Positions 1-6,907 of a stretch of DNA of 12,363 bases are shown piece by piece. How positions within the stretch are numbered: position 1 is the first letter of the stretch; each line of letters begins with the position of its first letter. Under the pieces are notes generated by a model. That model saw only the letters and a list, made by a program, of their open reading frames with translations. It was not told the origin of the DNA and did not search any database. This stretch comes from BOKV01 sp041987205 (GTDB taxonomy: Bacteria; Pseudomonadota; Alphaproteobacteria; Rhizobiales; Rhizobiaceae): NCBI GenBank assembly GCA_041987205.1, contig JBHIWX010000109.1:1-12363 (forward strand), given 5' to 3'. The position numbers were made by a program, and so were the translations under genes.

Positions 1-326
<326 letters not shown>

Positions 327-351
327 GATATGAGATTTGATCGGCTTGTTA

Positions 352-373
352 CATCGCCGGGAAAACGGCGATG
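352..373 (-). repeat. Hairpin in the 16S leader, adjacent to the mature 5' end
   Basis: A perfect 8-base inverted repeat: plus-strand CATCGCCG at 352-359 pairs with CGGCGATG at 366-373, with a 6-base loop (360-365). In the minus-strand transcript it would fold about 25 bases before the mature 16S 5' end. It may help present the processing site. The role is inferred from position only. Confidence 0.6.
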
Positions 374-391
374 CGGTCACGCATTTTAAAA

Positions 392-420
392 CTCGTCGCT
401 TTCGCGACGGTTTCGACGAG
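392..420 (-). repeat. Alternative hairpins in the 16S leader (GAAA tetraloop or outer 7-bp stem)
   Basis: Two mutually exclusive foldings share the same bases. One is a 6-bp stem (394-399 with 404-409) that closes a GAAA tetraloop in the minus-strand RNA. The other pairs CTCGTCG at 392-398 with CGACGAG at 414-420. A GNRA loop on a GC-rich stem is very stable, so the inner form probably dominates. No T-run follows, so this is not an intrinsic terminator. Confidence 0.55.
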
Positions 421-574
421 AACATAAACACACCATCGATACTTTCATATCGACAGGTTTGTATTCTCGAAACGTGTTAGCCGAAGTCTCTTTTCGGACA
501 TCGCGACCGAAGGAATCACGGTCTCGTGTCCAGCAGGAACTCCGCCCTCCACGTTTCTCTTTCTTCATATTCAC

Positions 575-586
575 TTGTCAAAGAAC
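575..586 (-). promoter_or_regulatory. boxA-like rRNA antitermination site
   Basis: The minus strand reads GTTCTTTGACAA, close to the E. coli rrn boxA core TGCTCTTTAACAA. In bacterial rrn leaders, boxA RNA is bound by NusB/NusE and makes RNA polymerase resistant to Rho. It sits about 160 bases after the inferred start and about 250 bases before 16S, a sensible leader position. The embedded TTGACA is not followed by a -10 and should not be read as a promoter. Confidence 0.65.
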
Positions 587-615
587 CGATATCGAAACCG
601 CGAAGAAACGATATC
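581..615. repeat. 13-base near-direct repeat, 22-base period
   Basis: AAGAACCGATATC at 581-593 recurs at 603-615 as AAGAAACGATATC, with one mismatch. The first copy overlaps the outer end of the boxA-like element, so on the minus strand the motif GATATCG(G/T)TTCTT occurs twice in tandem. It could be a partial duplication of the boxA region or a coincidental short repeat. Confidence 0.5.
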
Positions 616-625
616 ACGCCGCTTG

Positions 626-654
626 GCCCAATTCGTCCGATGGACGATTTGGGC
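626..654 (-). repeat. Long hairpin in the early 16S leader
   Basis: The 13-base arms 626-638 and 642-654 pair at 12 of 13 positions around a 3-base loop, with a single internal mismatch (632 with 648). The minus-strand RNA would form it about 95-120 bases after the inferred start, about 40 bases before boxA. The position resembles that of boxB in E. coli rrn leaders, although boxB itself is a much smaller hairpin. No U-run follows, so it is not a terminator. Confidence 0.65.
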
Positions 655-753
655 TGCAGCCCTTCCGAAAAATGCACCTTCGTGCGATTTCCCTGGATGT
701 TTCAAGAGCGAGCGATCTGGTCGCCAGCGGCGCGCCGCCCTCGTTGTGGGGGG

Positions 754-783
754 TATATAGGCCCCGAGCCTCGCGACTGTCAA
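754..783 (-). promoter_or_regulatory. rRNA operon promoter
   Basis: On the minus strand a perfect -35 TTGACA (plus-strand 778-783) is followed by TATATA (754-759) with an 18-base spacer. Taken as CTATAT (755-760), the spacer is 17 bases, the form often seen in alphaproteobacterial rrn promoters. The discriminator after the -10 is a run of six C, a GC-rich discriminator typical of growth-rate and ppGpp controlled stable-RNA promoters. The inferred start is near 747. Only this one strong promoter is visible; no clear second promoter was found in the leader. Confidence 0.85.
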
Positions 784-815
784 CACTCAAAAATGGAAAA
801 TATGAACTTTTTATG
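784..815 (-). promoter_or_regulatory. A/T-rich UP-like element upstream of the rRNA promoter
   Basis: Directly upstream of the -35, the sequence is A/T-rich with phased A and T tracts (CAAAAATGGAAAATATG, then AACTTTTTAT), in strong contrast to the GC-rich surroundings. This is the position and composition of UP elements that bind the RNA polymerase alpha C-terminal domains at rrn promoters. Function is inferred from composition. Confidence 0.55.
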
Positions 816-1009
816 CAGGCCCCTTTTCCAGCCTGAGGAGTCTCCGGCCGGCGCCCTTTTAACGACGCATTTATGGCCAAGACAGGAGCCTGTCCGGACG
901 CGGGTGTATCGCTGCCGTTTGAGTGCTTTGGCGCAAACTGCGGCGATACGATCTGGACAATGCCGGCGGGCGCAACCTAAAAAGACGACACAATTTTTCG
1001 GGACGGGTG

Positions 1010-2947
1010 ATGACAGGTCGCGACAGGCGCATCGAAACGGGACTGCTGGGCGACTTACCGCCGCTGAACGCGTCCGTTTCGCGCATGCCGGCCCGACGCC
1101 AGGTCTCGCTGCGCTGGCTCAGCGGAACCGTGCTGGTCGGCGTCACCTCGCTCTTCCTTATGGGCGGCGCTCTTTATGCTGCCCTGGAAGGCCGCGAACA
1201 GCTTGCCCTGCCCGCCCAGGCTTATGAACGCGCCGCCGACGCCGATGGCAATGACGCCATTACAAGGGGCGATCGGCCGGGGATCAATTACAACGCGGAC
1301 ACGTCGCGCTCCGGCGTGATGATGGTGTCGACGGTTCTGCGCGAGGATGACCGCGACATTGTAAAGGTTCGCCCCTTCCTGCATGTCGACACCCCGCTCG
1401 CCGTCGCGCCGAAGTCCGAATTCGAGTATCCCGCCTTCGACGCGCTGGCTGTCTTTTCCGACAATGGCAAGCCCGAGCCGGTCGCCCGCTCAAGCGGGCT
1501 GATCTATGGCGCCGAGGTCGAGTCGGAGGTTGCGCTGAAACTGACCGATTTCGACGCGTCCAATGCCAACCTTTCCAAGGCGCCCCGCCAACGCGCCGCC
1601 GACATCGAGGAGATGGTGCGCAACGCTGCGCCCAATCTCGATGGCAGCGCCAATTCCATCGCGTCCCTGTCCTATTTCGACCCCGGACGTTTCTCCCTTC
1701 AGAATTCAGCGATCCTCGGCCCCTCCGGCGTAACGATCACCGCCGAGAACGTCACCTTCCGCGCCAAGACCGACGATCTGTCCGGGTATGACGGTCTGAG
1801 CTACGAGGAACGCATCATCCGCGTGCGCGAGGAAACCGAGATCGCCGAGGCGCTGCAGGGCGAAGGCATCGCGGAAGAAGAAGCCGAACTGCTGACAAGG
1901 GTGATGTCGTCAGATCTGGGCGGCACGACCGTGCAGGCGGACGACCGGCTCCGCCTGTCGCTTGAGACCGACGGCCGCCGCGAGCCTGCAACGCCGCATG
2001 TCCGCCTCGCCAGCGTCTACCGCAACGCCACGCATCTGGTCTCCGTCGCCAGGACCGACGACAACCGTTACGTCTACGCCACCGAGCCGGCGCCCATTCC
2101 CCAGATCACCTCGGACTCCTCGGCACCCGACCGCATCGTCGGGCGCATGCCGACGATCTATGACGCCATCTACCGCGCCTCGCTGACGCAGGGTTTGAGC
2201 AACGACATCGCCCGCAAGCTGGTGCGCATCTTCTCTTCCGACGTCGATTTCAACGCCACCATCTCGCCCAAGGACGAGATGTCGGTTTTCGTTTCGCTCG
2301 ACGACAAGACGCGCAAGCCTACGGAAAGTTCGGAAATCCTCTACGCCGCGATCAAGCTCGGCTCGGTGACCCGCAAATTCTATCGCTTCCGTGATGCAGA
2401 GACCGGCTCGGTCGATTATTACGACGAGAACGGCAAGAGCGTTCGGAAATTCCTGCTGCGCCAGCCGGTACCCGGCGCCAAGTTCCGCTCGCCCTTCGGC
2501 TCGCGCTGGCACCCGATCCTCAAATACCGGAAGATGCACTGGGGCGTCGACTGGTCCGCCCCGCGCGGCACGCCGATCATCGCCGCCGGCGACGGTGTCG
2601 TGGAAAAGGCCGGCTGGTCACGCGGCTATGGCCGTCAGACGATCCTGCGCCACGCCAATGGCTACCAGACCTCCTACAACCACCAGACCCGCATTGCCGT
2701 GAAGCAGGGCGCACGGGTACGGCAGGGCCAGATCATCGGCTATGTCGGTTCGACCGGCCTGTCGACCGGTCCGCACCTGCACTATGAGGTCATCGTCAAC
2801 GGCACCAAGGTCGACCCGATGCGCATCCGCCTGCCCAAGGGCAAGGTGCTGGAAGGCAGGGAACTCGTCGCCTTCACCGCCGAGCGCGAGCGCATCGACG
2901 ACCTGTTGGCACCCGAGGAAGAAAACACCCGCCTCGCCCAGAACTGA
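1010..2947 (+). CDS. Membrane-anchored M23 (LytM) peptidoglycan metallopeptidase, RgsM-like
   Basis: The 645-residue protein has a short basic cytoplasmic N-terminus, one membrane segment (about residues 36-59), a long periplasmic region, and a C-terminal M23 endopeptidase domain (about 495-610). The zinc-site motifs are intact: HWGVD (His510, Asp514) and HLHYE (His589, His591), so it should cleave peptide cross-links in periplasmic peptidoglycan. The middle region has an acidic helical stretch and a segment resembling the N-terminal regions of Csd3/OapA-type M23 proteins. In Sinorhizobium the M23 protein encoded next to clpB is, as far as I recall, RgsM, needed for unipolar growth. The match rests on architecture and synteny. 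An open frame reaches a GTG at 923, but the ATG at 1010 (MTGRDRR) fits the N-terminus I recall for relatives. No good ribosome site decides it. The gene diverges from the rRNA promoter and converges on the MmcQ/YjbR gene. Confidence 0.85.
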   Translation: MTGRDRRIETGLLGDLPPLNASVSRMPARRQVSLRWLSGTVLVGVTSLFLMGGALYAALEGREQLALPAQAYERAADADGNDAITRGDRPGINYNADTSRSGVMMVSTVLREDDRDIVKVRPFLHVDTPLAVAPKSEFEYPAFDALAVFSDNGKPEPVARSSGLIYGAEVESEVALKLTDFDASNANLSKAPRQRAADIEEMVRNAAPNLDGSANSIASLSYFDPGRFSLQNSAILGPSGVTITAENVTFRAKTDDLSGYDGLSYEERIIRVREETEIAEALQGEGIAEEEAELLTRVMSSDLGGTTVQADDRLRLSLETDGRREPATPHVRLASVYRNATHLVSVARTDDNRYVYATEPAPIPQITSDSSAPDRIVGRMPTIYDAIYRASLTQGLSNDIARKLVRIFSSDVDFNATISPKDEMSVFVSLDDKTRKPTESSEILYAAIKLGSVTRKFYRFRDAETGSVDYYDENGKSVRKFLLRQPVPGAKFRSPFGSRWHPILKYRKMHWGVDWSAPRGTPIIAAGDGVVEKAGWSRGYGRQTILRHANGYQTSYNHQTRIAVKQGARVRQGQIIGYVGSTGLSTGPHLHYEVIVNGTKVDPMRIRLPKGKVLEGRELVAFTAERERIDDLLAPEEENTRLAQN

Positions 2948-2969
2948 GCGCGCCCTGAGCAGCGAAGCT

Positions 2970-3353
2970 TCAGTCTAGACCGAGTTCACGCCGAACCTTG
3001 GCGCTCAGCCCGGCCGCGACCAGCCGATGGCTTTCGGCGAGATAGGCTTTCAGCCCTTCATCATCCATCGATTCGTCCGTGACGCGCTGGATCCATTTCA
3101 TCCCGCGCGAGGCAAGATAGGGCGCCGGCCTGAGGCCCGGCATCTCCCGCAGCAGATCGAAGCTCATCGGAGAGACCTTGAAAGTGAAACCCGGCTCCGC
3201 GCCGTCGCTCCAGCCGGCGATGGCGAACACCTTGATCTGGCTCGGCCCGCCGCCTTGCCGGCCGACCTTCCAGACATGCGCTCCGCCCCATTGCACCACA
3301 TGACTGGCCTGCGCGAGACCGGCACAGAAGGCGTTGTAATCGTCCAACGTCAT
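2970..3353 (-). CDS. MmcQ/YjbR family protein
   Basis: The 127-residue protein matches the MmcQ/YjbR family in length and conserved blocks: VWKVG near residue 28 with KVFAIAGW after it, FKVSPMSFDLLREMPGLRPA in the middle, and a C-terminal helix ESHRLVAAGLSAKVRREL. The family adopts a CyaY-like alpha/beta fold and is often labelled DNA-binding, but its cellular role is poorly established. The ATG at 3353 gives the usual family start (MTLDDYNAFC). The frame runs open 37 codons further upstream, but that extension lies in the clpB 3' end and is rich in Arg. The gap to clpB is 31 bases with no terminator, so it is probably co-transcribed with clpB. Its stop lies 22 bases from the stop of the convergent M23 gene, and I see no stem with a T-run between them. 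Confidence 0.85.
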   Translation of the reverse strand: MTLDDYNAFCAGLAQASHVVQWGGAHVWKVGRQGGGPSQIKVFAIAGWSDGAEPGFTFKVSPMSFDLLREMPGLRPAPYLASRGMKWIQRVTDESMDDEGLKAYLAESHRLVAAGLSAKVRRELGLD

Positions 3354-3384
3354 CTGCGCCGATCCCGTCTGTTGTGACCGCCGA

Positions 3385-6009
3385 TCAGGCAGCCTCGTCC
3401 TGGTCAGAAACAGCGGAAGCAGCGGTCTCCACCGGCTCGAACACCAACCGATCCGAAGCCGCATCGACCTTGACCTGCATGCCGTCGTGGATGTCGCCTG
3501 CGAGGATCCTCTCGGCCAGCGGATCCTGTAACTCGGTCTGGATCACGCGCTTCAACGGACGCGCGCCATAGGCCGGGTCGTAGCCGCGCCCGGCGAGCCA
3601 TGCCACGGCATCGTCGCTGATCTGCAGCCGGATGCGCCGGTCGGCCAGCAGCTTGTCGAGCCGCCTGAGCTGGATCGCCACGATGCCCGTCATGTCCGAC
3701 CGCTGCAGGCGGTGGAACAGGATGACGTCGTCGACGCGGTTCAGGAATTCCGGCCTGAAGCTCGCCTTGACCGCCGCCATGACTTCCTCGCGCACATCGC
3801 CGACATCCTGGCCCTCGGCCAGGTTGACGAGGAATTCCGCGCCGATGTTCGAGGTCATGATCAGCATCGTGTTGCGGAAATCGACCGTGCGGCCCTGACC
3901 GTCGGTCAGCCTTCCGTCGTCGAGCACCTGCAACAGGACGTTGAACACATCGGGATGCGCCTTTTCGATCTCGTCGAACAGGATCACCTGATAGGGCCGG
4001 CGCCGGACGGCTTCCGTCAGCACGCCACCTTCCTCGTAGCCGACATAGCCCGGAGGCGCACCGATCAGCCGGGCGACCGAGTGCTTCTCCATGAACTCGC
4101 TCATGTCGAGGCGGACCATGGCGTTGTCGTCGTCGAACAGGAAGCCGGCAAGCGCCTTGGTCAGCTCCGTCTTGCCAACGCCCGTGGGCCCGAGGAACAT
4201 GAACGAACCGATCGGCCGGTCGGGATCCTGCAGGCCGGCGCGGGCACGCCGCACGGCGCGCGAGACCGCCTGCACCGCCTCGCCCTGGCCGACGACCCGC
4301 TTGGCGAGCTCGTCTTCCATGCGCAAGAGCTTGTCCTTCTCGCCCTCGAGCATCTTGTCGACGGGGATGCCGGTCCAGCGTGAGACGACCTGCGCGATGT
4401 GATCGGGCGTCACCGCCTCCTCGACCAGCGGGTCGCGTCCCTCTTCCTCGGCGGCCTCGGCCTCCGCCAGCTCCTTTTCGAGCTGCGGGATCACGCCATA
4501 GGCAAGCTCGCCGGCCTTGGCCAGATCGCCCCTGCGCTGCGCCTGCTCCAGTTCGATGCGGACCTGGTCCAGCCTTTCCTTGATGTCGCGCTCGGACGAC
4601 AGCTTACGCTGCTCCGATTCCCAGCGCGCGGTCAGCGCATCGGCCTTTTCCTGCAGGCCGGCCAACTCCGATTCGAGCGCCTTCAGCCGCTCGACCGAGC
4701 CCTTGTCGCTCTCCTTGCGCAGCGCCTCGCGCTCGATCTTGAGCTGGATGATGCGCCGGTCGAGCTCGTCGAGCTCCTCGGGCTTGGAATCGACCTGCAT
4801 GCGCAGCCGCGAGGCGGCCTCGTCCATCAGGTCGATCGCCTTGTCGGGCAGGAACCGGTCGGTGATGTAGCGGTTCGACAGATTTGCCGCAGCAACCAGC
4901 GAGGAGTCGGTGATCCGCACCCCGTGATGAAGTTCGTACTTCTCCTTGATGCCGCGCAGGATCGAGACAGTGTCCTCCACCGTCGGCTCGGAAACGAAGA
5001 CCGGCTGGAAGCGCCGTGCGAGCGCGGCGTCCTTCTCGACGTGCCTGCGGTATTCGTCGAGCGTCGTCGCGCCCACGCAGTGCAGTTCGCCGCGCGCCAG
5101 CGCCGGCTTCAGCAGGTTGGAGGCGTCCATCGCGCCTTCCGACTTGCCGGCGCCGACCAGCGTGTGCATTTCGTCGATGAACAGGATGATCTGGCCGGCG
5201 GCCGCCTGGACCTCGGACAGAACCGCCTTCAGACGTTCCTCGAACTCGCCGCGATATTTCGCGCCGGCGATCAGCGCGCCCATGTCGAGCGCCAGCAGCT
5301 TCTTGTTCTTCAGGCTTTCCGGAACGTCGCCATTGACGATGCGCAGCGCCAGCCCTTCGGCAATGGCCGTCTTGCCGACACCCGGCTCGCCGATCAGCAC
5401 CGGGTTGTTCTTGGTACGCCGCGAAAGCACCTGGATGGCGCGGCGGATTTCCTCGTCGCGGCCGATCACCGGATCAAGCTTGCCGTCGCGCGCGTCTTTC
5501 GTGAGATCGCGCGCATATTTCTTCAGCGCGTCATAGCCGGCTTCGGCATTGGCGCTGTCGGCCGTGCGGCCCTGCCTGAGATCGTTGATCGCCTGGTTGA
5601 GCGCATTGGCGGTCACGCCGGCCCTGGACAAGATGTCCGAGGTCGCCGCCGATTTCTCGATCGCCAGCGCAAGCAGCAGCCGCTCGACCGTGACGAAGGA
5701 ATCGCCAGCCTTCTCGGCGGCCTTTTCCGCCGTGTCGAGTACGCGTGCCAGCGGCTGCGCCATGTAAAGCTGGCCGTTGCCGCCCTCGACCGAAGGCATC
5801 GCCTTGAGCGCGGCCTCGACCGCCAGCGCGGCATCCTTCGGTCGGCCGCCGGCGCGTTCGATCAGCGAACTGGCGAGCCCTTCGGGATCGTCCAGAAGGA
5901 CCTTCAGGATGTGTTCGGGGGAAAACTGCTGATGGCCCTGCGAAAGGGCCTGCGTCTGCGCCGACTGGATGAAGCCCTTCACCCGGTCGGAATATTTTTC
6001 GATGTTCAT
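3385..6009 (-). CDS. clpB: ATP-dependent chaperone ClpB (Hsp100 disaggregase)
   Basis: The 874-residue protein is a full-length ClpB (E. coli: 857). In order: an N-terminal substrate domain (1-145); AAA+ domain 1 with Walker A GEPGVGKT (207-214), Walker B ILFIDE (275-280) and pore loop KYRGEF (Tyr252); the coiled-coil middle domain (about 405-525) that docks DnaK; and AAA+ domain 2 with Walker A GPTGVGKT (607-614), Walker B VILFDE (675-680) and pore loop GYVGYE (Tyr655). The M domain and the lack of a ClpP-binding IGF loop separate it from ClpA/ClpC. It forms a cytoplasmic hexamer that, with DnaK/DnaJ/GrpE, threads proteins out of aggregates. The ATG at 6009 (MNIEKYSDRV) is the family start and has AGGAG 7 bases upstream; the open frame extends 13 codons further to 6048. 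A candidate heat-shock promoter lies at 6102-6131. The C-terminus carries an extra Ala/acidic tail. Confidence 0.98.
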   Translation of the reverse strand: MNIEKYSDRVKGFIQSAQTQALSQGHQQFSPEHILKVLLDDPEGLASSLIERAGGRPKDAALAVEAALKAMPSVEGGNGQLYMAQPLARVLDTAEKAAEKAGDSFVTVERLLLALAIEKSAATSDILSRAGVTANALNQAINDLRQGRTADSANAEAGYDALKKYARDLTKDARDGKLDPVIGRDEEIRRAIQVLSRRTKNNPVLIGEPGVGKTAIAEGLALRIVNGDVPESLKNKKLLALDMGALIAGAKYRGEFEERLKAVLSEVQAAAGQIILFIDEMHTLVGAGKSEGAMDASNLLKPALARGELHCVGATTLDEYRRHVEKDAALARRFQPVFVSEPTVEDTVSILRGIKEKYELHHGVRITDSSLVAAANLSNRYITDRFLPDKAIDLMDEAASRLRMQVDSKPEELDELDRRIIQLKIEREALRKESDKGSVERLKALESELAGLQEKADALTARWESEQRKLSSERDIKERLDQVRIELEQAQRRGDLAKAGELAYGVIPQLEKELAEAEAAEEEGRDPLVEEAVTPDHIAQVVSRWTGIPVDKMLEGEKDKLLRMEDELAKRVVGQGEAVQAVSRAVRRARAGLQDPDRPIGSFMFLGPTGVGKTELTKALAGFLFDDDNAMVRLDMSEFMEKHSVARLIGAPPGYVGYEEGGVLTEAVRRRPYQVILFDEIEKAHPDVFNVLLQVLDDGRLTDGQGRTVDFRNTMLIMTSNIGAEFLVNLAEGQDVGDVREEVMAAVKASFRPEFLNRVDDVILFHRLQRSDMTGIVAIQLRRLDKLLADRRIRLQISDDAVAWLAGRGYDPAYGARPLKRVIQTELQDPLAERILAGDIHDGMQVKVDAASDRLVFEPVETAASAVSDQDEAA

Positions 6010-6068
6010 GTCGTGCTCCTTGCCTTCCCTCACCCACGCTTGCGGCATGAGGAAAAATTGCGGGAGAA

Positions 6069-6090
6069 AGCCCCCGCTTTGCGGCAGGCT
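6069..6090 (-). repeat. Strong hairpin in the clpB leader
   Basis: In the minus-strand RNA, AGCCT, a bulged G, CCGC, loop AAA, then GCGGGGGCT form a 9-bp stem with one bulge and one G-U pair. It starts within a few bases of the transcription start predicted from the 6102-6131 promoter and lies 60-80 bases before the clpB start codon. It is followed by TTTCTCCC rather than a clean U-run, so it is a weak candidate for an intrinsic terminator of the DUF4167 gene. As a leader structure it could protect the mRNA 5' end. Confidence 0.55.
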
Positions 6091-6101
6091 CTTCTGACAT
6101 G

Positions 6102-6131
6102 CATATAGGAATGAAAACCTTGCGGTTTAAG
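6102..6131 (-). promoter_or_regulatory. Candidate RpoH (sigma-32 type) promoter of clpB
   Basis: The minus strand carries CTTAAA (6126-6131), 16 bases, then CCTATATG (6102-6109). Alphaproteobacterial RpoH promoters follow roughly CTTGAA with a C-rich CCTATAT -10, so only the fourth -35 base departs. It lies about 95 bases upstream of the clpB ATG in the only intergenic space before the gene, and clpB is a classic RpoH target. TATAT is also compatible with a housekeeping -10, so the sigma assignment is inference. Confidence 0.55.
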
Positions 6132-6229
6132 ATCGCGACGCGAAAATCAATCGCGCCGCAACGCTTCTGCAATCCGACCGCGAATGCGCCGGGCGGGCGC
6201 CTTTGAAGCCGGACGGCGGCGCGAAGAAC

Positions 6230-6907
6230 TCAGTCTTCCGCGCCTGCCTCGGCCTGCGGCGAACCGGCGCCCAGAATGCTGTCGGGCAGCATCGAGGCAT
6301 CGTTGGAAATGTCGCGCTTGTCGCCATCCCCGTTTTTGCCGTTGGCGGCGTGGGCGCCATTGCCGTTCACGCCGGCGGCCTCTCCACCTTCGGATTTCTC
6401 GGCCTTGGCCGTTTCCCGGCGCGGGCGTCGGCGCGCACGGCCTTCTCCGCGCGGCGGACGTGCTTCTGCGGTCTCTTCGCCCGCTTCGGCGTCGTCGGCT
6501 TCCGCCGGCTTCGCCTTTGCGCGCTCCGGCTTATCCTGCCTGGCGGCGCGCTCGGGCTGTGCGGCGCGTTCCTCACCAGCGGAATCATCGTCGTCGTCAT
6601 TGTTGAAGTCGGGCTGCGGACCCCGGCCGTAATTGGGAGAGTTCTCCTCGTTCCGGCTGGCCTGCTGCGCCGCGGCGGCGGCGATGATCCGGTTGTAATG
6701 TTCCGCGTGCTGGAAATAGTTCTCGGCCATCACATTATCGCCCATCGACAGGGCGTCGCGCGCCAGCGAGGCATACTTTTCCGCGACATGGGCAGCGGTT
6801 CCGCGAATCTTCACGTCCGGCCCGTTGCTCTCATAGCTGCGGTTCATCGGGTTCGGACCCTTGCGGCCGCGTCCGCGCATTCGATTCTTTTGCTGTGACT
6901 GCCTCAT
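6230..6907 (-). CDS. DUF4167 domain protein, function unknown
   Basis: The 225-residue protein has a conserved N-terminal DUF4167 domain (about 1-75). It opens with a strongly basic Arg/Lys stretch (RMRGRGRKGPNP, residues 9-20), then a helical segment with GTAAHVAEKYASLARDAL (36-53), DNVMAENYFQHAEHY (57-71) and RII. The rest (about 76-225) is low complexity and probably disordered: Ala/Glu/Arg-rich, with five Asp in a row (104-108), an Arg patch (RARRRPRR, 157-164) and a Gly/Asn/Ala segment. There is no signal peptide or membrane segment, so it is expected in the cytoplasm. The basic head suggests nucleic acid binding and the helical block resembles a single TPR-like hairpin; both are inferences. 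The ATG at 6907 is preceded by GAGAAG. The gene stands alone in spacing (329 bases from prmC, 220 from clpB), so it is probably its own unit. The domain is, to my knowledge, largely alphaproteobacterial. Confidence 0.9.
   Translation of the reverse strand: MRQSQQKNRMRGRGRKGPNPMNRSYESNGPDVKIRGTAAHVAEKYASLARDALSMGDNVMAENYFQHAEHYNRIIAAAAAQQASRNEENSPNYGRGPQPDFNNDDDDDSAGEERAAQPERAARQDKPERAKAKPAEADDAEAGEETAEARPPRGEGRARRRPRRETAKAEKSEGGEAAGVNGNGAHAANGKNGDGDKRDISNDASMLPDSILGAGSPQAEAGAED

Larger units (their letters stand above)
327..747 (-). other. 16S rRNA leader (transcribed spacer), structured, no gene
   Basis: This is the stretch between the inferred rRNA transcription start (near 747) and the mature 16S 5' end. 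It contains no credible protein gene: the short ORFs across it have no start signals and no recognisable products. It holds three strong hairpins (626-654, 392-420, 352-373), a boxA-like element (575-586) and a near-duplicate 13-base motif (581-593 and 603-615). A leader of about 420 bases with boxA and structured processing regions is normal for bacterial rrn operons. The RNase III leader-trailer stem cannot be identified because the 16S trailer is outside the window. Confidence 0.7.

Noticed and set aside
560..582. TTGACA in the leader as a second rRNA promoter
   Set aside because: The hexamer is part of the boxA-like motif, and 16-18 bases downstream there is only AGAAAC-like sequence, not a -10.
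923..1009. GTG start 29 codons upstream of the M23 peptidase ATG
   Set aside because: The extra segment is Arg/Asn-rich without a ribosome site, and the relatives I recall begin with an MT-type start a few residues before the conserved PPL segment. It is not fully excluded.
526..1227. 233-codon plus-strand open frame across the 16S leader and the M23 5' end
   Set aside because: It crosses the rRNA promoter and leader, overlaps the M23 gene in another frame, and has no recognisable sequence.
4399..6108. 569-codon plus-strand open frame antisense to clpB
   Set aside because: Its composition mirrors the clpB codon bias on the opposite strand, it has no recognisable domain, and it overlaps a full, well-conserved ClpB.
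6203..6898. 231-codon plus-strand open frame opposite the DUF4167 gene
   Set aside because: The minus-strand frame has the conserved DUF4167 block and a sensible start; the plus-strand frame arises from the low-complexity Ala/Glu/Arg coding of the real gene.
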